From Progne subis subis (taxonomy: Eukaryota > Chordata > Aves > Passeriformes > Hirundinidae), in the NCBI GenBank assembly GCA_022316685.1, contig JAKJHU010000257.1:186001-250000 (forward strand): a DNA stretch of 64,000 nt, given 5' to 3'. Positions 37,818 to 49,587 of this stretch are shown one piece after another. Below the pieces are notes generated by a model that worked only from the letters and a program-made list of their open reading frames with translations, did not search any database and was not told the DNA's origin. Position numbers and translations under genes: made by a program. Within the stretch, counting starts at the first letter, position 1. Each line of letters opens with the position of its first letter.

Positions 37818-37904
37818 AAAAACCCTCAAAACTCAGTAGTTCTTTGGTATCTTTCCTTTTAAAATGTCAAAGATTTTTTTAATTTTTTTTTTTTTTTTTT
37901 TTTT
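37784..37904. repeat. A29 run facing a T7/T22 run
   Basis: Twenty-nine A at 37784-37812 are followed about 60 bases later by T7, then T22 at 37883-37904. The two could pair. Confidence 0.85.
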
Positions 37905-38134
37905 ACAGACAGGACTGAAAACCAAGTTGACAGATATTGCCACTATAACACGTCTTCTATAGTCATCTCAAGTGAATGCTTGATCATTCACACTCTTAAA
38001 GTTCTAACATAGCTCAACATATGGTAGGATATTGTGACACACTTTAATGACTCATAAGTCAGGGATCTGATTTGTAAAGCAGGAATCAAATATCACAATT
38101 GCTCTTCAAGAAGCACAGGGAGACATGGTAAGAG

Positions 38135-38186
38135 AGTTTTTTTGTGGTGTTTTGTTTTTTTGTTTTTTTTTTTTTTTTTTTTTTTT
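38135..38186. repeat. T/G low-complexity tract
   Basis: T-rich with G interruptions, ending in a T run of about 24. Confidence 0.85.
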
Positions 38187-38739
38187 AATAATTTATTTTG
38201 TTTTCCTTGGCAATTTGATTCCAACAAAGTTATTCACGAATTGCCAAGATAATTGAGGTTTAGTTTACCATTGCACTCTTTGTTATAACAAAAACTCTGA
38301 CAAGTCTCAATATTTCTTCTTTTCTCTCAGGCAGAAGAAGACACTTCATCACTCAGAACCTGCATGCAACTGACTTCTTACTTCAGTGAAGCTATTTAAG
38401 CACTGATTTTGCTAAGCTTTTTTTTAACATCCTGGATCTCCTGGTTTCACTAGAAGAAAATATTTAGTTATGAGTTTTGTAATTCAACACTGAATCCTAA
38501 ATATAGTTAAAAATAAATATCTTTTAAACTTCATAATTACATTTATTTAGCCTTGAAAATGGTGATTTTTTTGTTTACAAATCACTAGAAGCTAAGTTTC
38601 TCTGCAGACTGCTTCACTTAGTATATGAGCTTTGACTGTTGGTACTCAACATGAGTCTCTGCAGAAAGGAAAATATGACCAGCTATGCTGGATTAGTTAT
38701 TATTGCCAACAACAATCTTTTTAGGTATACAATATAACC

Positions 38740-39098
38740 TTCAGAAGAAGTGGCAGGTAGCTCAGGATGATTACAAGGATATTATAAGGGAGAAATTTAA
38801 AATTTAAAGGGCCAAAGCTCAAAAAGTAATTAATCTGAATACTGCTATAAAAGACTATTTTAAAAAAAAAAATCTACAAATAGATTAGTAGCAAAAGGAG
38901 GTCATAGGAGAATCTTCATGCCTTATTGGGAGTGTGGGAAAAGACAGTGATAACGGATGAAGAAAATGCTTTCTTTCACTCAGTCTTTAATAGTAACACT
39001 TGTTGTTCTCCAGCTACTCCACTTCCCAAGCAGGAAAACCGTAACACAAGGACAATGAAGCTCCCATAATCAAAGGGGAAATGGTCAATGACCTGCTG
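38740..39098 (+). mobile_element. CR1 LINE, internal ORF2 fragment
   Basis: About 360 bp of CR1 ORF2 in plus orientation from the linker between the endonuclease and the reverse transcriptase. Matching words include GGCAGGTAGCTCAGGATGAT, CTGAATACTGCTATAAAAGA and CAGTCTTTAATAGTAACACT. The same part of ORF2 is present in reverse at about 63400-63715. Both the 5' half and the 3' end of the element are absent, so it is a remnant of a larger insertion. Frame broken. Confidence 0.8.
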
Positions 39099-41764
39099 AT
39101 GATTTCTTCTTAATGCCTTGACTTTTTCCTAAGGAATGTTTCTACCCATTCAGGCAATAAGATATATAAGGCTGATCTGAAAAACAGCCTGAAAAATATG
39201 CAACTATTTACCTGAAAGTTAAGACATAGATTACAAATTAATATTTTAAATGGAACCTTACTGTATTTTTGTGTGCCTGTGACCAAAAATCCTGAAAGAA
39301 AAACAAGCACTTTACAAGGAGTTTTTTAGGTGTTTCAGAAAGGTTAGGTTTCACACTTTTTTAAAAAATAGTTAAATACTGTTCCAGAAATTGGATCTAT
39401 AAGTACAGAATCTTTCAGATCCATACAATTAAGGTAGAAATTTGTACATCTGTAGTGGAAGATAGCTGTCAACACAATTATAAATTCAGGAATGAATCAC
39501 AGAAAGGGTCAGTAAGCGGCTCACAGTCAATTTGAGATACCAATTTCCCCCTATAATTAAAGATTTTCATACCTAACACTATGAACAGATTTATCTTATT
39601 TATATGAACACAATAGAATGTAGTTGTTTAAATAATCCATGACATTTAGAAGGGCCTTAATGAAACACAAGTTTTTTATCATGCATGTATTACTATGAAT
39701 AAGACAGTGCAATCAAAACAAAAATTCAGGGGTATTGTAAAAAATTCCCAGGCAACTAACCTGCCAGCAGAAAAGCTGGAGATACATTTACTAGAATACA
39801 GCAGACACATAGCAGTTTTCTGTTTATCAGAACAGTTCTAAATGACCAAATTAATTTTTGAACAATTATGTAAGGCTATAAAATAGTATAAATAAATATT
39901 TTTTAAAAAAATATTTTATTCCTGTACATTCTTTATTAGAATTTGTATTTCATCTTTATTGGGCAAATTTGCACTGTAGCACTCTGGGGTTATCCTTTCG
40001 TCTTTGCTATGGCAGGCATGCTGACGATCAAAACACTTTAATTGTGATCTTCTCTTACATAATAATTTCTTCCCAGATATATTTTCAATAACAAAAGCTT
40101 ATTTTTTTCCTCTGTTGTTGTTGTTGTTTTTTTTAGATCAAGTCCAGAAGATACAGTTTTCTCCAAGACTGGCTGTAGTCCCCGGCCACATTTCTTTACT
40201 GACACTTTTCAGAACAAAATATGATCTGAACAAAAATTATCTGCACCTATGCAATAAAATAAATCTGCTGCATTTCCCAGCAATATGCAACAAGAGCTGA
40301 ACATCAGACAGCAGTCAGAAGAAATGGCACTTTTCAAGAAGCTATACAGTGTGCACAAATATGAGTTATAATTTTATATGGTCATATGCCAGGACTAGGA
40401 TAGTAAGTCAAATTACCTGGCACCAGCCAACTCTCAAAAACTGTTTCCCACTGCAGTTAAATTAAAAAGTTAATTTCTAGGTATTTTCTTTCTTGAGCCT
40501 ATCTATAAGCATAAGTACTTAGCTTTCTTAGTCATTTCTCCATGATTTTGCATTTTTCCTACAGTTCAACAATAATAAACTATATCAAGTTATTATACAT
40601 TTCCTCTTCAATCTCTGATATCTAGATTAAAACAAAACGTCCTCTTTAAACTCTACTTTAGAGTATGGTGAATTTTCCAGAATTTTCTTCTGTGCTATCT
40701 GCATATTCAGTAGTAATTTTTTCATTTATGTTGAAGCCAAATGAGTGACCAGGTATAACCTAATCATTAGTGGTATAGTCCCTGTAAAAATGGAAAAAAG
40801 AGAATTTTTTTCATATACTGGCAGATATATTGATACAAACATATAATTAGGTTTGTGGAAAAAACTAATCTGATTAAGGCTCAAACAATTATCCTGTCTC
40901 ATTTTTGTTACTTATGGATCTCTTTAACAGTACTAATTTAATTATTTCAGATATCACAGTGCCTTTTGCATCACTCAAATTAGTACAGTTCCTATACAGC
41001 TTTTATCCATTCTTTCATTGCTATAATAATTTAGGAATAGGTCTTCTAAATCAATGGCAGTTTGTCCTCTTTGTAAATAAGGCATGTTCTGTTTTGATAC
41101 TGGCTATCACAGTCATAACTATTTCTTGGTTTTTTTCCAAAATGTGATGGGTTCGCTTTGTCCTCTGCTGTGCATAGTTCTGAATGGACTTCATTTTTAA
41201 ATTTCCTGTATCTTTCTATTTTAATATCATTCTTCATAGTACATTCTCCAACAGTTCAAAAATTGTATCCGTTTTCCATCATATTCAGTTTTTTTCAGGT
41301 AATTTCCTTTGCTTAGCAAATTCTGCATGTTTTGTTATCTCAAATTTGTCTTCAGTCAGGTTCTTTTAATGTTTGTTTGTCTTATTTTTAAATTTTCTTA
41401 CCAATTCTATTTTAGAAGAGGGGATTCCAATTACTCCACCAAATTGCAAGAAGAGATCTCTTTCATATATGCATTAAAAATTTCTATCTGCTTTTCTTTT
41501 AATAAACTCTATTAAAAGCACCTTTCCATCTATTTTACATGAAGCTAAATACCTCTCATATCTTTAATAGTTATAGAGTTAGCCTCCTCTGCTTGAATTA
41601 ACTGAGCAGTATTAAAATCAGGTAATGCTTCAGAAATAGCTGCTTTAGAAATACGACTACCTCTAAATGTCTTCTGCTGCCACCCATTTATTACACATTA
41701 CAAGTGAACTTTAAATCTTCCACATTTCCAAATACTTTTGAGTCTAATGAAATTTTTCAAGACT
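39099..41764. other. Unique sequence, no gene seen
   Basis: AT-rich. No recognised repeat. Small frames of 60-80 codons only. Confidence 0.5.
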
Positions 41765-41974
41765 CTAGTCAGTGGCTTGTCTCTCTCACAGAGCTCTCCA
41801 GCTCCTTTCTCACCCCGGCTATCTTGAGAGACAAACCACAGTTAGAAGGAGTTTCCTCAGGGTCTTAAAACCCGGGAGGCAACCAAGAACCTTTTCCTTA
41901 GCATGAGAGAGCGAGACCCCGTCAATGGCAAAGGAAGGAGGTTTTGCGCTTGATCTGGAGAGTGAAACCAGGGC

Positions 41975-41980
41975 TTTATT
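41975..41980 (-). promoter_or_regulatory. LTR poly(A) signal (AATAAA)
   Basis: Minus-strand AATAAA in copy 5, about 115 bases downstream of its TATA box; the extra distance is the tandem array. Confidence 0.65.
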
Positions 41981-42018
41981 CAGTCTTTCTTCTGTGGTGC
42001 TGCCCCAGACCTAGGCCT

Positions 42019-42074
42019 GGATCACGAGCCCCTGATCAAGAGGCTCGGACCAGGAGCCCCGGATCAAGAGAAAG
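42019..42074. repeat. Four 14-bp tandem units in the LTR R region
   Basis: GGATCACGAGCCCC, TGATCAAGAGGCTC, GGACCAGGAGCCCC and GGATCAAGAGAAAG, head to tail. I do not see it in the other four family A copies. Confidence 0.85.
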
Positions 42075-42091
42075 ACAGCCGCATGGTCTGG

Positions 42092-42100
42092 GCTTATATC
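42092..42100 (-). promoter_or_regulatory. LTR TATA box
   Basis: Minus-strand GATATAAGC preceded by CCTG, matching the TATA box of copy 4. Confidence 0.6.
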
Positions 42101-42584
42101 CAGGGAAGGGGCTAAAGGTGGGGGCAAGCCAATACCCAGTCAGGGATAAGGTAGGAGAGTAACAGGGTTGGATTACATTCAGGGAAGGGGACTGGGAACA
42201 ATGTGGGAGATGGGCTGGGGGAAGGGCAGGGACAAACTTCGGGACATTACATTTTCTAGGGAAAAAGGGGAGTGCAGAACAAACCATTATAAAACCCAAT
42301 ATAAAAATGAAATACAATATGAAACCAAATAACACACAGCATCACTAGTCTTCTTTTCTAGTTCTTGTTGCATTTTTGTTTTGATGCTGTGAATTGCTCA
42401 ATAATCAATGAAGAAAGAAGTGTCTAAGAATGGTAGGGTACTTTGAGACTCACCAGATTTCAAATTGATCAGCACTGTGAAAGATGGGCCATTGCATCTT
42501 CTAACATTCATTTGATAATTATTTCAAGATTGAATGCATTTTTAATAAAAGTGGAAAGAAGGAGCTTGGGAAATAGCATCCTGA

Positions 42585-43068
42585 CAGCCTCACCTCTGTG
42601 CTGAGGAACAGAATCTCCTGTAGTCTATGCTAAGGCACAAGGTTGTGATTCGAGACAGCCAGCATGTCTTTACCAAGGACAAGTCCTGCCTGACCAACCC
42701 AGTGGCCTTTTACGATGGAGTAGCCACATTAGTGGACAAGGGTTTGGAGGGACCTATGCAGGTTTTCAGAGATTAAAGGGGGCTTATAAGGAAGATGGGG
42801 ACAATGTTTTTGGCATGTCCTCTCACACTAGAATAAGGAGTAATGTTTTAAACTGAAAGAGAGCAAATTTAGACAAGATGTAAGGAAGACATTATTTATT
42901 ACAATGACAGTTGTCAAACACCAGAACAGGTTATCCATAGACATTAAAGTTGTCCCATTCCTGGAAACATTTAAGGTCACTTTGGATGGGGCTTTGAAAA
43001 ACATGTCCCTATTTATTGCAGGAATCTTTTAAAGGTTCTTTCCTACTCAGCTACTATAAGACTAAATA
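42585..43068 (+). mobile_element. CR1 LINE with internal deletion
   Basis: A plus-orientation CR1. The left part is from the N-terminal half of the reverse transcriptase (GCTAAGGCACAAGG, GACAGCCAGCATG, CTTTTACGATGGAGTAG). Just after GTGGACAAGGG at about 42742 the sequence jumps to the far C-terminal part (TTAAAGGGGGCTTATAAGGA). It then runs to the 3' end (TTGGATGGGGCTTTGAAAAA). Compared with the copy at 21381-22735, which holds both segments and what lies between, about 800 bases including the catalytic core are missing. No coding potential. Confidence 0.88.
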
Positions 43069-43267
43069 TTCTTCCATCACATCCTAGTTTAGGCATGTTA
43101 TTAGACAACTATCTTGCCAAGATATTAGGTAATTGGCCCTATGGAGGTAATTCAGCTTATCTAACACAAAGTTTTTTGTTGAATCAAAGGAGAAACTCCT
43201 TTGAAGACAAGCAGACAGCCATACAGTCCATCCAGATAAGGTGGCTGCCTTTTCTCATTTAATATAT

Positions 43268-43788
43268 GCGCTGATTTTGGCTGGGGAAAGGGTAGTTCAT
43301 TTTCTTCAGAGTAGTTGTTATGGGGCTGTGTTTTCGATTTGTGCTGAAAACTGTGTTAATAATAGAGGTTTTTGTTATTGCTGAGCAGGGCTTACACAGA
43401 TCTAAGGCCTTTTCTACTTCTCGTACCACCCCACCAGTGAAGAGGTTGGAGGTACACATGAAGTGTGGAGAAGACATAGTCCTTAACTGACTGAAGGGAT
43501 ATTCCAGACCATATGGCATCATGCTCAGCAGATAACGATGGGGAAAGAAGAAGGAGGAGAAGAATGTTCAGAGCCCTGCTTTACTGGAGATGGCTGAGCA
43601 CCTGCCTGGCCTTGGGAAGCAGTGAAGTAATTTCTTGTTTTCTTTTGTTTTGCTTGAGCGCATGACTCATATTTTACCTATTAAGCTGTCTTTATCTGAA
43701 CCCAAGATTTTTCTTACTTTCTGTCTTACGATTCTCTCCCCAGTCCTGCTAGTAAGTGAGTGTGTGGGGCTGAGGTTAAACCATTACA
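43268..43788 (+). mobile_element. Solo ERV LTR, family C
   Basis: About 520 bp that I recognise as a common avian ERV LTR, probably ERVL-like. Landmarks are TTTTGGCTGGGG, TATGGGGCTGTGTTTTCGAT, TTATTGCTGAGCAGGGCTTA, CACCCCACCAGTGAAGAGG, CATATGGCATCATGCTCAGC and the end GGTTAAACCATTACA. The promoter (GCAGATAACG, where a GCATATAAAG form is expected) and the ATTAAA-type signal (ATTAAG) are both mutated, so it is old. About 50 bases expected after the GGGGAAAGAAGAAGG stretch seem missing. ATGCG (left) and ATGTG (right) may be a decayed 5-bp target duplication, but the left edge is off by one base. Confidence 0.75.
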
Positions 43789-46469
43789 ATGTGTAAGAAA
43801 TCTTCAAGTGATATTTTTTCCAGAGAGAAACTCAGTTAATTAGATCAACTATCTAGCTATTTGTACTACAGGAAAATTACTGAAATTTTGCATTTCAAGC
43901 TTCTTCGAACTCCATATGAGTCCATATATTCCTCTTCAATACAAGAGTGGAGAAAAGCACTTTTTTTGCCTAATAATCTACTACATTATGCATTCATTCA
44001 TATAGGCTTTTTGTGACTAGACTTAGTAATTTCCATAAAGTCGAAAGTGGGTTGCAACCACAATTGCATGGAGTTTTGTTCTACTTCCTAGTTAACATCA
44101 GGCCTCTGTTAAGCCCAATGTGTATACACCATATCTCCAACCAGAGGAGAGAGCCTGATTAACAGTACATACAGCTGAGCCTTAATTATTCAGGACTGAT
44201 ATTTCTAAATTTTCTTGCAGAACCCCTTTGCTTTTTTAAGGGCCTTCTAACTGTAGTTTGATGTTAAATTTTACAATTAGAGAAAAATTGCCCATCTCAG
44301 GAAAAAACAAACAAACAAACAAACAAAAAAACAACCCCCAAAACCCCCGCCACATCTCAAACGTGTTGGCAAAAAGAAATTAAGTACATAAGACATTTTC
44401 AGAATAATGAAAACTAGGTACTCCAGTAAATGTCTAGTGAATGAAAGAACTTCCTGTTTCTAGCAGTTCCTCAAGACACTTGAACTATATTTCTCCTCAT
44501 TTTTTAAGTGGTGTTCAGGGACACCAGACTCTATGTCTACCACTGTTTGCAGGTATATATTCAATTTAAATCTCTCTTTTTTTCTTGACTGTGCAAATTT
44601 TCTACAACAATCTTTTAAATTTATGATAAAGGGGTTTTTTTCATAATTTTTGCATACCTTTTTATCATTATATATACTTAGTGTTCTTGTGTTCTGTGAT
44701 AGTGACTTCTAATAATTTTTTTTTAATCTTACTTTAAATTACAATTTTTCCATGATTCTTACCATGCTTATTATGCTTCAGCACACTTAATACATATTGT
44801 ACTCTCCATCTTCACTAATATGACAAATTTTAAAAGTCACAGCACATCTTTGCTGCAAGACTAATTTACTACTACTCTTCTGTACACTGTATACAGGTCC
44901 TATAGCAATAAAACTAACATTTGTAATATGAAAACCTCTGCTGAAGACAATATCACATAGCCTGTCACTCAAATTTTGATTTAGAAATTGGTATAAGTTA
45001 ATAGACATCCCCTTTTTCTGCCAAGCAGCCAATCAATCAGCCAACTAAACTAAACATTCTCTTGACTTTGGAAGACTTGGAAGAGAGCAGCAAATGATTC
45101 AGGGGCTAACATTACTATTTTTCTCACTTATTCAGCAGTGTGGCATCTGCTGCATTCGACTATCTGCAAGTCATAATGCTTTTTACCACTTTTGCATAAT
45201 GTTTTTAGAACAATATGAAGCATCATTAGTGTATTTCAGTTCCAAACATTATTGTCTCATGTTGCTTTATTACCATAATAAACTTGTGAATCATAGTAAC
45301 TAACACAGTAGGTCTCCTGTAGTGAATTCATTTTCATATCCTCTTTTGTTATCATAAATGTGATCCAGAAAATTGTAAAGTCAGCAGTTCTGTACAACTT
45401 ATTAATAAAGCACATTACAAGGATGCATTAAAGCCTCAACAGCTGTATTATAATGAAACACTCTACTTACAATTACAATTATGCTAACACTTAATAATAA
45501 TTGGGCCTCTGTGTCTGTAGCTCATTTGCTCAACATGAGATTGGGTCTTGTCAGAAGTAGCCATTCCCTCAGCAGGTGACCTGGTTGCAAACATAACAGA
45601 TTTTGAACAGAGCATGAAGTTAGAAATGGCATAAAAAGGGCAGATCTGCAGGTGGGGTTACCATCTGTGAGGAGGAAAACATGAAATAATGAGCTATATG
45701 GGCTTCTCTCTTCATGGAGATTAACTCTCCAAGGGTGACAAGAGGAGAAACCAAGATAATGGATGAGAAAGAAAACAAAGGAGACAGGTAAAGAAATTAC
45801 CTGACCTACAATACACAGCTTTCTACCATTAACTGTACATAATATTACAGCATCAAGAGTAAACAACTAGCAACATGTGTCCCAGTAATGCTACCAACAT
45901 TTCTTCCAAAATGGAAAATTATTTTGAGAGTACTAGGAATTTCTTTTTGAAGCCAAACTTTCTCTTCACAAGGACAACAGCAGGAATCTTAGTGATAGGT
46001 AGTTGATTGTCCATTATAGCTTCTTGGTCTCCAACAACTAACAAAAAAAACCCTGATACACTGTAACAAGAAACAGCAGCAGGAGTCAACCAGCAAAGCT
46101 ATCTTTACAGTCTAGAGATGGAGTTGAACAGTCTGGAAACTTTTCCAGTAGGTACTAGTAGATTCTTTACAAGAAAACAGCACTTCTTCTCTATGAAAAG
46201 GAATACTTTGCATCCAAGAATTTAAAGAAACAGACACAGCCCAAGTTTATACACCTTGTTATTACCATACCTACCAAACTGCAGACACAGAGGTGATGCA
46301 TTATGAGATGAAGCTGCCATTCATATTGCTGTACAAACTACTATCTAGATCAAGGCTGCATCTGCATTTGGATTCTAGATGGGAATATAAAGAAGATTCC
46401 AACCTCCACAAGAAGTGTTGAAACCCTGGAAGCTGAGGATTTGGGGCTTTCAGTGCTGGAAGACACTGA
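43789..46469. other. Unique sequence, no gene seen
   Basis: AT-rich. An A/C tract with CAAA units and C5 runs lies at 44302-44348. The block 45500-46260 is somewhat richer in G and C but unidentified. Confidence 0.5.
44302..44348. repeat. A/C-only tract with (CAAA)n
   Basis: CAAA units, then A7 and two C5 runs. Only A and C on the plus strand. Confidence 0.85.
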
Positions 46470-47050
46470 CCCTCAGGCAAGCACTACATTTGGCCTGTGG
46501 CCATGGAACAGACTTCTGAAGTTGCATGGTGGCACTGGGTTGTGGATGTGTAGTTTGAATGTAGGTGTGTGATATTGCAGGGTGCAAAGCTTGGGATTTG
46601 GGGTTTTAGTGTATACTGATGTGTATGGATGTGTAAGGTGGAGGATTTCGGGCATTGGCTGAGTTCTTTCACCTTCTTCTTCATGGTTTTGGGTGGTAGT
46701 TTTCTAATTGGGTGAAAAGGTCCATATTGCAGATCTCATGTGGTTGGTTGTTGGGTTAGAAATGGAGGTGATATGTGCATCATCTTGTTATTGGACAGAT
46801 TGTGCTTGGGGCCCTTGGAAAGAATTAGAGATGGAGCCATTTTCTACCTTGTTGGCTGGAACTCACGGCTTGTGGGACAGTGCTTTAGATAAGAATTGAT
46901 AAACTTTTAAAAGAATTGATAAAAAATTGATATAAAGATATCTGAGTCCGAACACAAAAAACTGCATCTCTCGTGCTTTAATCTCAGCTCTAATGGGAGG
47001 AGAGGAAGATAAAAAACCACACAGAGAAGTGCATGGAATTATCCTTCCCC
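46470..47050 (+). other. Candidate unrecognised LTR-like block
   Basis: A GT-rich block that ends in LTR-like style: GAGCCATTTTCTACCTTGTT, then three AATTGATA-type repeats at about 46893-46935, a near AATAAA (ATATAAAGATATC) at about 46930, then TCCGAACACA and CTCTCGTGC words of the sort seen downstream of ERV poly(A) signals. No TG...CA ends, target duplication or second copy found here. It may be an old ERV LTR or simply unique sequence. Confidence 0.3.
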
Positions 47051-47538
47051 AGGGTTGCAGATAGGTTTACTGTGTTCATATTGTGCAGAAATACATACAT
47101 TGTGAAGTCTTTCAGACAAAGTGTAGAAATAGTGACTGCGCATACCTTCCTGTAGTTTATTCTAAAACAATTCTGACCTGCTCAAAGAAGGTCTTTTATA
47201 TATTATTGTGGTCTTTCATATCATGTTGTAGAAGAGCAACTAAGAGTCACTGGAGCCTTTATCAACTCCTGGTCTATTATTAGTGGTTCAAAAATGTCCC
47301 TTCCATAGTCTCTCTCCAAGGTATAATATAGTCAGGTGGATTTGTGCCTTCTCAGCTAGGGTACATTACCATGTAGGAAGGTAGGAAGTGGAGCCTACCT
47401 CAAGCAGGGTGTATCCTTTGCAGAATCTTCTATTGCAGTTATTGGCAGGAGGGGGAAGGAAGAATTCACCTCAGCCTGAAATACTGGTGAATCTCTGATT
47501 GACAAAAGGAGAAGCTTCATATTGCTTTAATAATAATT

Positions 47539-47651
47539 AAACAAAACAAAACAAAACAGAAATAAAAAACAAAACACACACACAGACAAAAACAAACAAA
47601 CAAACAAACAAACAAAAAAACCCCAAAACAACAAAAAAACCCACCACCACA
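47539..47651. repeat. A/C-rich low-complexity tract
   Basis: (CAAAA)n, (CA)n, (CAAA)n, then A7CCCC and (CCA)n. Nearly free of G and T. Confidence 0.9.
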
Positions 47652-48067
47652 CTGAAAGGACAGAAATGGGACCAAATCACACCCAGCATTGATTTATATC
47701 TCAGTATTTCAAAGAGTTTCAGAATTAAATAATCTATCCTTTTTCCAGTCCATGTTAGCAAAAAAGGAGTGATGTAACACTGCAACTGTATCAATTTCTA
47801 GTGAATATTCAAAGCTAGAGAGATCTGGGCTCTTTATTTAGTGAAGCAACTTAGGCACCTTTAAAAGATAAATCTATACTCCTACATGATGCTCCCACCT
47901 AGAACTGGAGTTGCGAAGATACAGTTGGTGATCCTTTAGAATTAAATAGTGTTCAATTAAACTCACAGTATGCCTTTTTAGGATATATGAATATCATCAT
48001 CCAAAAAAGAATGCTCATGATATGTTTCTTTGATGAAAATTTTGAGTCCATCAAAAATTGCTGTCCC

Positions 48068-48093
48068 TTTTTTTTTTTTTTTTTTTTTTTTTT
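48068..48093 (-). repeat. T26 run
   Basis: Twenty-six T, flanked by CCC and AAGGG. Confidence 0.95.
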
Positions 48094-48607
48094 AAGGGAT
48101 GGATGTATCATAATGTCACACACCCATGTTTCTTTTAATAGAAAATATTTAAATGTGACAATCAGTGTAATGTTAAATAGTAAATTGGCATACTTTAGAC
48201 AGAATGAATGTTCATCATGCTCTTGTTTGCTCATAGGAAAATAACCTAGGGAAAAAAACCTTTTTAAACAGTTCTTTGGAAAGAGGTATCAGGACTCGTT
48301 TAACAAAAAGGGAACAAATAAATTATCATCTATGGAAAGTGAATGGGGTTTTTTCATAAAGGAATGTTCTCAAAATGTGGTCCCTTTATAAAGACTAATA
48401 GAGCTGTATTTTTATTTCTTAGAAATTTGATTTTCATTTTGTTACCCTAAAAAAATCTTCTGTTTTTATTACATCTGATTCTTATACCATCAGAGGCATT
48501 AGTACTGAAATTAACTAGTAGACTGATTTCAGGTATTCTTTAGCCCTAAAAAAACCCTGTCTTTGCAAACCATCCTGCCTACTTAAGGGAAGCTTGTCAA
48601 ATATTAA

Positions 48608-49587
48608 TCAATAGGTAGGGTTGGAAAAACTTCATCCTCAAGTCCAACAGTAAAACCTAACTGTGAAGTCCACAACTAAACCATGTTCCTAAGTGCCATA
48701 TTTAAATATCTTTTAAACCACTTCTCTGGGGAGTCTCTTCCAATGCCTGGTCACCCTCTCAGTAAAAAAATATTTCATAATATTTCATTTCAAACCTTCC
48801 CAGCTGCATTTTGCACCCATTTCCTCTCATCCTGTCACTTATTACCTGGCAGAAGAGGCCAATCCCCACCTGGCTACAACCTCTTTTCAGATAGTTGTAG
48901 GGAGTGATAAAGTCACTCCTAAGCCTTCTTCTTTCCAGGCTTAACAACCCCAGCTCCCTCAATAGCTTCTCAGAGGGTTTGAGGTAGTTAAAACCACACT
49001 ATGTACTGGAGGTGGCAATGCAAGTATGCAGGGTAGAGAAGAACAACTGCCTTCTTTGACCAGCCAGCTATACTGACCTTAATACACTCCAGGACACTGC
49101 TGGGTGCTTTTTTTTTATGCTTGGGCAGCTGTTGACACATATTCAACTTCCCAACAACCCAATCTGCCCAGGTCTCTTTCTGCAAGACCATTCTCTAGCC
49201 TCTTATCTCCCAGTTTGTACGTATGGTGGAGAATCCAGCACTTGCTCTTGTTTAATTTCATACATTTGGTGATTGTCCAGCTCTCCAGTCTATCCAGACC
49301 TCTCTGTAAGACTTCTCCAACCTCAAATTCCTCCTAGTTTACTAACAGCAGCAAACTTATTCAATATACATATTATTACTTCACCAGATCATTAATGAAA
49401 AAAATTAAAGAGCATTGGCCCTAAAATTGGGGCCTGGGTAACCCCACTGATGCCAGCCTGGCATTACCCCATTTACTACAATACTTTGAGCCCAACCCAT
49501 TAGTCAAATGTTCACCCAATGTATGATGGATTTGCCTAACTGGATGCTGGACATTTTGTCCAGAAGGACACTGTGAGAGACAATATA
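48608..49587 (-). mobile_element. CR1 LINE, long decayed copy
   Basis: About 980 bp of CR1 in minus orientation. The plus strand starts AGGTAGGGTTGGAAAAACTT in the 3' untranslated region, passes through ACTAAACCATGTTCCTAAGT and GGCTACAACCTCTTTTCAGA, and reaches the reverse transcriptase palm. The place of the FADD motif is 49344-49355 (minus). It now reads Phe-Ala-Ala-Val, so both catalytic aspartates are gone. Many frameshifts make it one of the more decayed copies here. It fades out near 49587 after CCAGAAGGACACTGTGAGAG. Confidence 0.88.

Larger units (their letters stand above)
33907..38739. other. About 4.8 kb of unique sequence, no gene seen
   Basis: AT-rich. Contains A29 at 37784-37812, T runs at 37874-37904 and a T/G tract at 38135-38186. 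Confidence 0.5.
41771..42344 (-). mobile_element. Solo ERV LTR, family A, copy 5
   Basis: A 574-bp LTR in minus orientation with an exact 6-bp target duplication, CTAGTC at 41765-41770 and 42345-42350. On the minus strand it opens TGATGCTG and closes GCCACT, one base off the expected CA end. The minus-strand TATA box GATATAAGC is at 42092-42100 and AATAAA at 41975-41980. U5 (AGGTTCTTGG..., CTCTCTCA) and the first ~150 bases of U3 match copies 1 and 3, but the R region is replaced by a 14-bp tandem array (42019-42074). No internal sequence. Confidence 0.9.
47051..48607. other. Unique sequence, no gene seen
   Basis: AT-rich apart from an A/C tract at 47539-47651 and T26 at 48068-48093. Confidence 0.5.
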
